The notes beneath the pieces are model-generated. The model was not told the origin of the DNA. It did not search any database and saw only the letters and a list, made by a program, of their open reading frames with translations. The translations under genes were made by a program, and so were the position numbers. From JAZKFR01 sp040386295 (GTDB taxonomy: Bacteria > Pseudomonadota > Gammaproteobacteria > Burkholderiales > Rhodocyclaceae), in contig JAZKFR010000165.1 in assembly GCA_040386295.1 (NCBI GenBank), forward strand, positions 1 to 30,518: a DNA stretch of 30,518 nucleotides. The letters run 5' to 3'. Below are positions 1-7,057 of the stretch, piece by piece. Numbering within the stretch: the first letter of the stretch is position 1; each line of letters opens with the position of its first letter.

Positions 1-41
1 AAGCACCGCCCAAAAAGAGTGGGCTGCTTTGGGCCTTGTTT
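1..41 (+). terminator. possible terminator-like hairpin of an upstream gene
   Basis: Bases 8-12 (GCCCA) pair with 20-24 (TGGGC) around a 7-nt loop, and flanking AGC/GCT can extend the stem with mismatches. T-rich sequence follows (TTT at 28-30, TTGTTT at 36-41). It lies before the first gene, so it could terminate a gene to the left of the window. The stem is short and the T-tract is interrupted. Confidence 0.2.
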
Positions 42-79
42 GGTGGTAATGGGGGGTAGCTGTTTTGGGAGTGCTCGCG

Positions 80-551
80 ATGGAATTTAGACAGTTTTTA
101 GACAGCTTGCCGGCGTTTGACGGTTTGCCTGCGGCGGATGTGGACGTTTTGCTTGCTGTGTTACAGCGCGAGCAGTACGACGCAGGACGAATTTTCTTTA
201 GCCAAGGCGGTTCGACGCGTAGCTTGTACCTGCTGCTCGAGGGGGGGGTGCGCGTCTGTTACAGCGATGAACAAGGCGTGCCGATTGAAGCAGCTGAATT
301 ACGTTCCGGCGAATTTTTTGGCTTGCTTGGTTTAATTGGCGACATCCCGGCCACGGCGACCGCGCTAGCGACCAGCTCGGTGCACGTAGCAAGCTTGGAC
401 TGTGTGGCGTATCAGGATTTGTTCGCCCGTGCTCCGGTTGCGGCCAGACGCTTNNNNNNNNNNGCAGCGCATGGTGGCGGTACAGCTGACGCGCGAATTG
501 CAGTATCGCAATCGACTCTTGCGTGCGCGCTTGCGTAAGGATTTTGCTTAA
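80..551 (+). CDS. cyclic nucleotide-binding domain protein without HTH, interrupted by an assembly gap
   Basis: The protein is a Crp/Fnr-type cyclic-nucleotide-binding beta-roll. Residues of the kind LPAFDGLPAADVDVLL, RIFFSQG, LYLLLEGGVRV and GEFFGLLGLIGDIPATATA follow the usual order of that fold. The ATG at 80 is chosen because GGGAG at 67-71 lies 8 nt upstream. Ten Ns at 454-463 break the gene. The frame that makes sense after the gap starts with CAG at 465 and reads QRMVAVQLTRELQYRNRLLRARLRKDFA then TAA at 549-551. That is a C-helix like the one following a cNMP domain. The two frames disagree by one base, so the N-run length is nominal. No helix-turn-helix follows, so a role as a ligand-sensing or protein-binding module rather than a transcription factor is likely. 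The ligand is unknown. Confidence 0.75.
454..463. other. assembly gap (10 N) inside the cNMP-binding gene
   Basis: Ten unknown bases lie at 454-463. The coding frame before and after differs by one, so the true number of missing bases is probably not ten. A gap of only a few bases would restore one frame. Confidence 0.95.
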
Positions 552-595
552 AAGATGCTCCTTCGTCTTCTGTCCGACGAGGGCTTAAACTGGGT

Positions 596-623
596 GCTGT
601 GCTGAGCCTTGCTACAGCACAGC
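596..623. terminator. hairpin between convergent genes, possible bidirectional terminator
   Basis: GCTGTGCTG at 596-604 and CAGCACAGC at 615-623 are perfect 9-bp arms around a 10-nt loop. The hairpin lies between the stop of the cNMP-binding gene (551) and the stop of the convergent DUF3617 gene (636), where a shared terminator would be expected. There is no clear T-tract on either side, so intrinsic termination is uncertain. Confidence 0.4.
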
Positions 624-635
624 TTGCGCTTCAAG

Positions 636-1205
636 CTAGGGCTTTGCCGTCTCGTAAGTTTTTAAACCGCTAGGGTTTGACGCAGCCCCTGCCTTGTTTT
701 TCTGCTCGCTGGGGCAGATACCTAAATACTCACCTTGCATTTTTTGCGTAATTTCCAAACTCCGCGCGCTGCCGTTGAGTTTGGTGTTGGTGCGCATCTT
801 GCCGCTCAGGCGTTCGCCCGCGAATTCGAGAATCCCCTCTCCTTCAACTTGAGCCTGCGCTTGCGTACAACTCAGTTTCCATTGCATGCGTTTGGCTTGA
901 ACGCTTGTTTCGCTGATTTGGCATGGCGATTGGGCGGGGACGAGCAGGCGCATCATTTTTTCGCGCGTCAGGCAAAGCGTTTGGCTCAGCGGTGCGTGAC
1001 TCATGTCTGGTCCCTGCCCGGGGATGGTCATTTCCAAACTGATTCGCCACAAACCCGGGCGCAAATCGATGTTGTTAGCGGCTCTCGTCGGTTCTGCCAG
1101 GCTCAGAGCAAGCAGTAGCCAGCAGAAGCCTGCGGCCAAACAACGGAGTTTGTGCGAAGGATTGATTGTGCTGATCGTACGCGTGTGGCGACGCAGAGAG
1201 CGCAT
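636..1205 (-). CDS. DUF3617 family exported protein
   Basis: A 189-residue protein with a signal peptide: a basic N-terminus, a hydrophobic core near residues 24-38 (CLAAGFCWLLLALSLAE) and likely cleavage after TRA at about 42-43. The mature part opens with DLRPGLWRISLEM, the signature start of DUF3617 (consensus R.GLWE). Cys residues in TLCLTREKM, SPCQIS, LSCTQ and LGICPS could form disulfides, which fits an extracytoplasmic site. The function of this family is not known. The start lies 14 bp after the stop of the TadE-like gene, so it is probably co-transcribed with it. The start codon sits in the loop of a perfect hairpin (1193-1218), so either translation is controlled there or a later start is used. 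Confidence 0.75.
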   Translation of the reverse strand: MRSLRRHTRTISTINPSHKLRCLAAGFCWLLLALSLAEPTRAANNIDLRPGLWRISLEMTIPGQGPDMSHAPLSQTLCLTREKMMRLLVPAQSPCQISETSVQAKRMQWKLSCTQAQAQVEGEGILEFAGERLSGKMRTNTKLNGSARSLEITQKMQGEYLGICPSEQKNKAGAASNPSGLKTYETAKP

Positions 1206-1218
1206 GCGTGCTCTCTGC
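1193..1218 (-). promoter_or_regulatory. inverted repeat enclosing the start codon of the DUF3617 gene
   Basis: On the plus strand GCAGAGAGC (1193-1201) and GCTCTCTGC (1210-1218) are perfect 9-bp arms. A further C-G and a G-U pair can close the loop to four bases. The minus-strand ATG at 1205-1203 and the purine-rich stretch that would act as its ribosome site lie inside the structure. It also lies just after the TadE stop (1220), so it could instead be a weak intercistronic terminator or processing site. Confidence 0.5.
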
Positions 1219-1219
1219 T

Positions 1220-2110
1220 TCAGGGTTTAGGAAAGCGAGCGGGGCTTTGCATACGGATCACGGCTTCTGCCGTAATCGGGATGCGGAATCCGCCAATACC
1301 CCAATCTAGGAGCGGCGTCCGGGCATTGTTCAGTTGGCTGGAAACCCGGTTCAGCGTTCTACGGAGAAACGACAAATCAGCGCCGACGAAGCGACCTGCG
1401 TCAACCAGGCTATCTACCTTGCTGCCAAATTGATCGGCTAAACGGCTGCAAAAATTAGGCGTTCTAGCGCGGGCGCGGCTGCCGGAGAAGAACTCAGAAC
1501 TGAGCTTGCGCACGCCGTCTATGCCGTTGACCAAAGAATAGAGGCTGACGTTGGCGAGCGGGACGATCAGTTTTGCGCAGTAGGTGACGCGAATTTTCAG
1601 CAGATTGGCGTCTTGTATGCTGATTCCCGAGCTCTCGCCCAAGGCTTCATCGCATGGCGCTTGTTCATCCTTACCGCAGCGGTACATCAGATTTTCGTTG
1701 GGGATCAAGCGCGTATTGTTGACCGTGTCGTTAGCATCGTCTTCGGCGAAATCGTCTGCGGCTTGGCTGCTAGGGTTGAGTATTTCTACGTGCGCGGTCA
1801 ACGGATTAAACACTTCAATCAGCGCAATGGTTCGCCCTCTGAGCAAGCCGCTTAAATCGGGTGAGAAGGTGAATAAGGGCGTCAATCCCGCAGCAACCCC
1901 GTCTTTGATGATGTTGAGGTCAGCGTTTTGCAGCGCACCTTGACGCGCCCCGACAAAGGTTGCGTAGCTGAGGGTGTTTTTTATTTGATACAACAAGGCG
2001 AATTGAATTCCGCCTAAAACAAGCATGAGCAATACCGGCAGGATGATCAGGTATTCGATCATGGCCTGCCCTGCGTTTGTTTTTCTTGGCTGAGATGGGT
2101 AGGGGGTCAT
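1220..2110 (-). CDS. TadE-like pseudopilin of the Tad pilus/secretion system
   Basis: Taken from ATG at 2110 the protein has 296 residues. Near its N-terminus it reads GQAMIEYLIILPVLLMLVLG, the TadE/TadG pattern: Gly, a conserved Glu five residues later, then one hydrophobic segment. In this family the hydrophobic helix anchors a minor pseudopilin that is cleaved by prepilin peptidase at the Gly. The rest is a long periplasmic domain with Cys residues in YRCGKDEQAPCDEA, VTYCAKL and NFCSRLA. It is longer than a typical TadE, which is about 150-200 residues, and so resembles TadG-like members. The start is not certain: no good ribosome site precedes 2110, the reading frame is open up to the 100-N gap, and upstream codons could belong to it. 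Confidence 0.75.
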   Translation of the reverse strand: MTPYPSQPRKTNAGQAMIEYLIILPVLLMLVLGGIQFALLYQIKNTLSYATFVGARQGALQNADLNIIKDGVAAGLTPLFTFSPDLSGLLRGRTIALIEVFNPLTAHVEILNPSSQAADDFAEDDANDTVNNTRLIPNENLMYRCGKDEQAPCDEALGESSGISIQDANLLKIRVTYCAKLIVPLANVSLYSLVNGIDGVRKLSSEFFSGSRARARTPNFCSRLADQFGSKVDSLVDAGRFVGADLSFLRRTLNRVSSQLNNARTPLLDWGIGGFRIPITAEAVIRMQSPARFPKP

Positions 2111-2140
2111 CGTGGCGATCGTCGGTAAGCGTGCGAACAA

Positions 2141-2240
2141 NNNNNNNNNNNNNNNNNNNNNNNNNNNNNNNNNNNNNNNNNNNNNNNNNNNNNNNNNNNN
2201 NNNNNNNNNNNNNNNNNNNNNNNNNNNNNNNNNNNNNNNN
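2141..2240. other. assembly gap (100 N)
   Basis: One hundred unknown bases lie directly beside a heptamer tandem repeat, so the assembly probably broke in that repeat. The missing sequence lies between the TPR lipoprotein gene and the TadE-like gene. It may hold more repeat copies, the ribosome site of the TadE-like gene, or an additional small gene. Confidence 0.95.
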
Positions 2241-2302
2241 AGTGCAAAGTGCAAAGTGCAAAGTGCAAAGTGCAAAGTGCAAAGTGCAAAGTGCAAAGTG
2301 CA
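2241..2302. repeat. heptamer tandem repeat, AGTGCAA x 8.9
   Basis: Eight perfect copies of AGTGCAA (2241-2296) are followed by a partial AGTGCA (2297-2302). The left edge is hidden by the 100-N gap, so the true copy number is larger. The tract is intergenic, 28 bases after the TPR lipoprotein stop in the minus-strand direction. There are no spacers, so it is not a CRISPR array. It reads as an open frame in several phases (LHFALCT repeats), but this is a property of any 7-bp repeat without stops and not evidence of coding. Confidence 0.95.
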
Positions 2303-2329
2303 CTGGAGCCCAGGATTAGGCGCCACAGA

Positions 2330-2911
2330 TTAGTAGCTGACGACATCCTCTTTGTGATCGAGATGGCGTAATTCGTCGGCTAGAACCGGTAACTTGCCCA
2401 GGTGCTTGAGCATGGCTTCGGTTTGCACGCTAAGACCTTGCTTGGCGGCGAGTGGGTCTTGTTGTATTTGCGCTTGCAGTAAGGCAGCCCAGGCTTGACG
2501 CAAACGAACGACGCCTAAGTTGTACCAGGCGCGGGTTTCGCGGTTGTCCAATTGCAAGGCTCGTTGATAGGCGCTGATCGCGTCATCAGGTCGGTTGTTG
2601 CGTGCGTAGAGGTTGCCCAAACGCAAGTGAATCTGCGCCTCGTTCGGCATGCGCTTGAGCAACTCTTGGTACAAGGCTTCTGCTTTCTCTTCTTCGTCGT
2701 TGTCGTAAGCGAGTTGCGCCGCTTGATTGAGTTGTACGAGATCGCCTTCGGCTGCGGCTGCTTTCTGGTAGGCGTTCTGGCTAGCGCAGGCAGATAAACC
2801 TAGGCTGAACAGGGCTGCGTAAATTAAGCACGTCCGCTTGTTTTTTGCTTGCCTCTCCAGAGGATTGCTCTGCCCCTGAGCGTGTGCACCGTGGTTGCGG
2901 CTGTGTTTCAT
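2330..2911 (-). CDS. TPR-containing lipoprotein, TadD-like
   Basis: The protein has 193 residues. After a basic N-region comes a hydrophobic stretch (CLIYAALFSLGLSAC) that ends in a lipobox, LSAC, with the acylated Cys at residue 42. About three tetratricopeptide units follow at residues 61-150, for example EEEKAEALYQELLKRMPN and PDDAISAYQRALQLDN. TadD proteins are TPR lipoproteins that help assemble Tad machinery, and the position in this operon supports that role. The ATG at 2911 is chosen because AAGGA lies about 6 nt upstream and because it overlaps the DUF192 stop as ATGA, a coupling arrangement. The N-region before the hydrophobic core is long (about 26 residues) for a lipoprotein signal. 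Confidence 0.8.
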   Translation of the reverse strand: MKHSRNHGAHAQGQSNPLERQAKNKRTCLIYAALFSLGLSACASQNAYQKAAAAEGDLVQLNQAAQLAYDNDEEEKAEALYQELLKRMPNEAQIHLRLGNLYARNNRPDDAISAYQRALQLDNRETRAWYNLGVVRLRQAWAALLQAQIQQDPLAAKQGLSVQTEAMLKHLGKLPVLADELRHLDHKEDVVSY

Positions 2912-3282
2912 ATACTTTCCTTTTGGTTTGCTTGCCAACGCACACGCATGCCGGTTTGTAGTCCGCAGCGTGCAATTTCGCCGGCGGACATCTCTAGCGT
3001 GGCGTGGCTGTTAAGCGCCATGACAAAACGCCACGGGCGGCAGTGGCGAACGAGTTTGCGTATGCTGCCCTGACGATCAATAAACGCGAGGTCGAGCGCA
3101 TAGCGCATGCCCAGGGTGTGGATCGAATTGCACGGTTCGATCAGGAGCGCTTGCCCGCTGTGCAAGGGTGGCAAAGCGAACAGCCCACGCAGGCGCTCCC
3201 AAGCGGTGGCTGTTCGCCAAACCTGGCCGAGTAATACTCGTTCGTCTTGGCCGCTAACGAGGTGTAATGCCCCCGTGTTCAC
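2908..3282 (-). CDS. DUF192 family protein
   Basis: A 124-residue protein carrying the DUF192 hallmarks: W.R.RGL near residues 29-34 (ERLRGLFALPPL), CNSIHTLGMRYALDLAF at 51-67 and LEMSAGE at 97-102. The fold is a compact beta barrel; a biochemical function is not established. Members near secretion systems are common, but their role there is unknown. It starts with GTG at 3282, overlapping the tadC stop by 4 nt (GTGA), and ends in ATGA with the TPR lipoprotein, so it is translated as part of the Tad operon. Unlike many relatives it has no signal peptide, so it would stay in the cytoplasm if this start is right. Confidence 0.8.
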   Translation of the reverse strand: MNTGALHLVSGQDERVLLGQVWRTATAWERLRGLFALPPLHSGQALLIEPCNSIHTLGMRYALDLAFIDRQGSIRKLVRHCRPWRFVMALNSHATLEMSAGEIARCGLQTGMRVRWQANQKESI

Positions 3283-4160
3283 ACCAAGCCTGAGTTGAGG
3301 AATTTGCTGACAATCGGGAAGAACAGCACGATGAAGGTGACCGGAAAGATGAACATCATGAGCGGGCCGATCAGTTTGACCGGCGCTTCCATCGCCAGTT
3401 TTTCCGCGCGTTGAAAGCGCTCAGTGCGTCGTTGATCCGACTGCGCACGCAGTGCCGAGCCTAGCCTAGCGCCCATACGTTCGGCTTGAATTACGGTGCC
3501 GACAAAGCTGGTGATCTCGGACATGCCGAGTCTGCCGTCTAAGCGTCTCAGACTTTCGGCACGCGATAAGCCAGAGCGCAGATCGCGTACGACGAGAAAG
3601 AATTCGTGGCGCAGGGGGCCGGCTGGACCTTTCTCCATCGCTTGATTGATTGCACCGGTCAGGTTTAAGCCCGCTTCGACGGCCATAGTGATGAAGTCTA
3701 GGTATACCGGCAGGGTTTTTTGTACCGCCTTGACCCGCCGTGCTTGCACGTCGGACAGCCAGATTGAAGGCAGGCTAAAGCCGAGCAGTACAGCGCCTAA
3801 GAGCGTCCACGGCGATTCTTGTTTGAGCATAGCCAACATGGCGTAGCACAAAGCAAACGAGGCAAATACCGAGAACACGCGTAGGGCGTAAAACTGTTCG
3901 GCGCTGAGGAGGTATACGACGCCGGTTCGTTGCAGTCGCTCGTGTGTGCGTTCGAGCGCCGCCGAGGGAATGCGGGCGCACAGGTGGTATTCCAAAAAAC
4001 GGATGATCGGCCAGCACAGGCGCAGGAGTGGCGGCAGCGGATCCATGTACTGGCGGTCTTCGCTGGGAATCTCTTTCTTCAATCGGCTGATCGCGTAGCC
4101 CAGCAGAAGCAGCGCGCTGATGAGGAGCAGGACAATGGCGGCAAGGGTGAATTGGCTCAT
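3279..4160 (-). CDS. tadC: TadC, inner-membrane platform protein of the Tad system
   Basis: A 293-residue type II secretion F-domain protein. It has an N-terminal membrane segment (residues 3-22), a middle pair (FYALRVFSVFASFALCYAML and LLGAVLLGFSLPSIWL), the cytoplasmic T2SS F domain (VYLDFITMAVEAGLNLTGAINQAMEKGP through FVGTVIQAERMGARLGSALRAQS) and a C-terminal hydrophobic helix (LIGPLMMFIFPVTFIVLFFPIV). TadB and TadC form the membrane platform on which the TadA ATPase acts. The ATG at 4160 comes 2 nt after the tadB stop. A longer reading frame starts upstream but would run into tadB and has no family support. Confidence 0.9.
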   Translation of the reverse strand: MSQFTLAAIVLLLISALLLLGYAISRLKKEIPSEDRQYMDPLPPLLRLCWPIIRFLEYHLCARIPSAALERTHERLQRTGVVYLLSAEQFYALRVFSVFASFALCYAMLAMLKQESPWTLLGAVLLGFSLPSIWLSDVQARRVKAVQKTLPVYLDFITMAVEAGLNLTGAINQAMEKGPAGPLRHEFFLVVRDLRSGLSRAESLRRLDGRLGMSEITSFVGTVIQAERMGARLGSALRAQSDQRRTERFQRAEKLAMEAPVKLIGPLMMFIFPVTFIVLFFPIVSKFLNSGLV

Positions 4161-4162
4161 AG

Positions 4163-5014
4163 TTAAACGTCGATCGTGACAATTTTTTGGATAAAAACGT
4201 AGCCGAGTAATTCCATCACGCCAATCACGGCGAGCACGCACCAGCCCATGAAGGTGTTAAACAAAGGCGACATCGCTTCAGGTTCCATCAGGTATAAAAC
4301 CCACATCAAAAATAAGGGTAGCAGCGTCATGACCAAGCCTTGAATTTTGCCTTGTCCCGTCAGTGCGTCGATTTTGCCTTCCATGACGTGTTTGCGTCGC
4401 AAGGTCTCGGCGATTGATTCGAGAATGTCAGCCAAATTTCCGCCGACTTCGCGGGCGATGCGCATGGCTGAAACGACCATGACAAAGTCCTGTATCGGCA
4501 AGCGTTGTTCCATGTGTTTGAGGGCGCTGTCGAAGTCTACGCCGAGGCGCATTTCGCGCATCAGCAATTCAAATTCTTGGCTGACCGGTGGGCGCGATTC
4601 GGCAACCATCGATTCGATGGCGACGTTGATCCCGGCGCCGGCGCGCATGCTGCCCGAGATCATCAGCAGGGCGTCGGGCAATTGCCGCTCAAAGCTGCTA
4701 AAGCGTTTTCGCCGCATGCGTTTGACCAGCAGTTTGGGCAAAACGACTAGGCCTGTTGCGATGGCGATGACGATGACCGGGTTGCCGGTGAGCAACCAAC
4801 ATAAAAGCGGGACGACAAATAGGCTGGCCGTATTCCAGTAAAACATTTTGCGCGGATCGACGAAGATGAACATGTCTTTCAGCGTTGATTCGGCTTGCTG
4901 TTTCAGCTCGGCACGTTGGCGCACAAGCAGGCGTGCCAGCAGTTCGCACAGTGTCCAGCCAATCAACAAGGCGGCTATCGAGATGGTGCCGATCAGTAGG
5001 CCAAAGCTATTCAC
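4163..5014 (-). CDS. tadB: TadB, inner-membrane platform protein of the Tad system
   Basis: A 283-residue T2SS F-domain protein. The N-terminal helix is near residues 4-27. A second hydrophobic region (YWNTASLFVVPLLCWLL, VIVIAIATGLVVLPKLLV) is followed by the F domain, with PDALLMISGSMRAGAGINVAIESMV and DFVMVVSAMRIAREVGGNLADILESIAETLR. A C-terminal hydrophobic pair ends the protein. It starts at GTG 5014, which overlaps the tadA stop as GTGA. That four-base overlap and the tight tadA-tadB-tadC order match Tad loci. Confidence 0.9.
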   Translation of the reverse strand: MNSFGLLIGTISIAALLIGWTLCELLARLLVRQRAELKQQAESTLKDMFIFVDPRKMFYWNTASLFVVPLLCWLLTGNPVIVIAIATGLVVLPKLLVKRMRRKRFSSFERQLPDALLMISGSMRAGAGINVAIESMVAESRPPVSQEFELLMREMRLGVDFDSALKHMEQRLPIQDFVMVVSAMRIAREVGGNLADILESIAETLRRKHVMEGKIDALTGQGKIQGLVMTLLPLFLMWVLYLMEPEAMSPLFNTFMGWCVLAVIGVMELLGYVFIQKIVTIDV

Positions 5015-6972
5015 AGGGGGCGATCCTTTTGGAAAATCGACAGGTCTACCGGGATGCCGCGTTCGGCCAGGCTTTGGTATAGCTCGGGGATGGCGCCGGT
5101 GGCCAAGAAGCGCCCGCGGATTCTGCCGTCTGCGCCGTAGCCTTCTTGTTTGAACAAGAAAATGTCTTGCAACTGAATCATGTCGCCTTCCATGCCGGAG
5201 ATTTCGGTGACGTGCGTGACGCGGCGGCTGCCGTCTGGAAAGCGGCTTTGTTGAATGATGATGTGTACCGCTGAGGCAATTTGTTCGCGGATGGCGCGTA
5301 TGGGTAAGTCTAGGCCGGACATCAGTGTCATGACTTCAAGTCGGGCGATGCAGTCGCGCGGTGTGTTGGCGTGCGCTGTCGTCATCGAGCCGTCATGGCC
5401 TGTGTTCATCGCTTGCAACATATCGAGCGCTTCGCCGCCTCGGCATTCGCCGACCACGATGCGGTCTGGTCGCATACGCAAGCAGTTTTTAACGAGATCG
5501 CGAATGCTCACCGCGCCTTTGCCTTCGACGTTTGGGGGGCGCGACTCAAGGGAGACGACGTGCGGTTGTCCTAGTTGTAGCTCAGCAGCGTCTTCCACGG
5601 TGATGATTCGATCGTCGTCTGGAATGTAATTCGACAGGACGTTGAGCAGGGTGGTTTTGCCCGAGCCGGTACCGCCCGAAATGACGATGTTGCTGGCGTG
5701 ATGCACGGCTTGCTGCATGAAGGCCATGATTTCGCTGGTGACCGAGCCGAACTTGATCAGGTCGCTATCGTGCAGCTTGTTTTTGGAGAATTTGCGGATC
5801 GTGATGTTGGCGCCTTTGAGGGCGAGCGGCGGGATCACGGCGTTGACGCGCGAACCGTCTTTGAGCCGTGCGTCGACCATCGGTGAGGATTCGTCGATAC
5901 GTCGTCCGAGCGGTGAGACGATTCGTTCTATCGCTGAAACAACGCCTTTCTCGTCTGAGAAATGCACGTCGGAGAGGCTGAGTTTGCCGCTGCGTTCGAC
6001 GTAAATTTGGTCGAAGCGATTGACCATAATTTCGCTCACGCCTTCGTCGGCCAGCAGATCTTCCAACGGACCTAGGCCGACCGCTTCGTCGAGCACTTCT
6101 TTTGCTAGGCGTTGGCGGTCTATGCCGGGCGGCAAATTGCGCTCAGCGTCGAGAATGTCCTTGACGAGCAGGGCTGCCGAGCTGCGCAGCTCGCTCTCGT
6201 TCATGCGGCTAACGTCTATGCGGCGCAGATCCATGGTCGAAATAAGCGTGTGGTAAATGCTGCGCCGCCAGTCGTTCATGTCGTGCCGCGCTGTCTCGTC
6301 TGTTGAGGCGGTGCGCTGATTTGTTGCCGCTTCGTGTTTGTCTACTGGCTTGGCGGGCTTGGCTTCGCGCGTCAATGTGTCGCTTGCTTGGCTTGGCGCT
6401 GTGCTGGCTGCTGTGTTGGCCGCTACAGCCGGGCTAGCCTCGACTTTGTCTGGTCGGATAGCGGCTGCGGCTGTTGTCATTGTTGTGCTGCTTATTGCTG
6501 CTGGCGTGTCTGCTTCTGTAGCGTCGGCGCGATGGCTGCTGGCATGGCTCTTGTCGCTGGCCTCGATGCCCGTTGCTTGGGCGGGTACGACTGCTTTTTT
6601 GCGCAGTAGGGGGAGTGGGATCGTCACATCCGGGGCGTTAGCGTAGTGGCTAGCCGCTACGTTGCCGGGAGGCTTGGCTAAGGTTTCGTTGATGCGCAAA
6701 CTGTAACTGGCGATGCCGATTTCGTCTGCCGCAGTGAGTGGACCGTACTCGCCGTTTAAGGTTTTTTGATTGATTTCAGTGACCGAGAGTCCACCGTGAT
6801 CGATCAGATAAAGGCCGTTGTCGCGTTGCTCTAGGCTGGCTTGATGCTTGCCAATAGTCCAGCCGTTGAGAACTACATGGTTGTCGTTAGCGCGACCGAT
6901 TGTTGCGCGTTTGCTGTCGATCTGCTGTTCGCTGCGCTGACCTTTACGGTCGGTAACGATGACTTTGAACAT
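5011..6972 (-). CDS. tadA: FHA domain fused to TadA/CpaF secretion ATPase
   Basis: A 653-residue protein in three parts. Residues 1-95 look like a forkhead-associated domain (TIGRANDNHVVLNG, then KHQASLEQR and LYLIDHGGLSVTEING-type strands); the Ser of the usual SRH phosphothreonine-binding motif is replaced (IGKH), so binding may be altered. Residues about 110-230 are a low-complexity Ala/Thr/Ser/Lys linker. From about 235 onward it is a CpaF/TadA ATPase with Walker A GGTGSGKT at 433-440, Walker B-like RIVVGECRGGE at 504-514 and the His box TGHDGSMTTAHANT at 524-537. The ATPase drives assembly of the pseudopilus from the cytoplasmic side. AGGA lies about 6 nt before the ATG at 6972. The FHA part suggests control by a Ser/Thr kinase or protein-protein docking. 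Confidence 0.9.
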   Translation of the reverse strand: MFKVIVTDRKGQRSEQQIDSKRATIGRANDNHVVLNGWTIGKHQASLEQRDNGLYLIDHGGLSVTEINQKTLNGEYGPLTAADEIGIASYSLRINETLAKPPGNVAASHYANAPDVTIPLPLLRKKAVVPAQATGIEASDKSHASSHRADATEADTPAAISSTTMTTAAAAIRPDKVEASPAVAANTAASTAPSQASDTLTREAKPAKPVDKHEAATNQRTASTDETARHDMNDWRRSIYHTLISTMDLRRIDVSRMNESELRSSAALLVKDILDAERNLPPGIDRQRLAKEVLDEAVGLGPLEDLLADEGVSEIMVNRFDQIYVERSGKLSLSDVHFSDEKGVVSAIERIVSPLGRRIDESSPMVDARLKDGSRVNAVIPPLALKGANITIRKFSKNKLHDSDLIKFGSVTSEIMAFMQQAVHHASNIVISGGTGSGKTTLLNVLSNYIPDDDRIITVEDAAELQLGQPHVVSLESRPPNVEGKGAVSIRDLVKNCLRMRPDRIVVGECRGGEALDMLQAMNTGHDGSMTTAHANTPRDCIARLEVMTLMSGLDLPIRAIREQIASAVHIIIQQSRFPDGSRRVTHVTEISGMEGDMIQLQDIFLFKQEGYGADGRIRGRFLATGAIPELYQSLAERGIPVDLSIFQKDRPL

Positions 6973-7057
6973 GTGTTTTCCTGATTTGTTGAGCCAAGAC
7001 AGAAGGGCGTAGGGGCTTAAAAATTTAGGCGCGTTTGCTCTTGTGGTCAGCCATGCG

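Noticed and set aside
454..463. True frameshift mutation in the cNMP-binding gene
   Set aside because: The change of frame falls exactly on a run of Ns; wrong gap size explains it.
2241..2302. CRISPR array
   Set aside because: The repeats are contiguous with no spacers and no cas genes are present.
1920..2346. Reading frames on both strands with a repeated LHFALCT/KVQSAKC-type peptide over the heptamer tract
   Set aside because: Any 7-bp repeat without stops is open in all frames and encodes a 7-residue repeat. The frames differ between phases and run into Ns; none has a ribosome site or family signal.
6338..6646. Hydrophobic plus-strand frame within the tadA linker region
   Set aside because: It is the antisense of the Ala/Thr-rich linker of FHA-TadA, which gives Ala/Val/Cys-rich translations.
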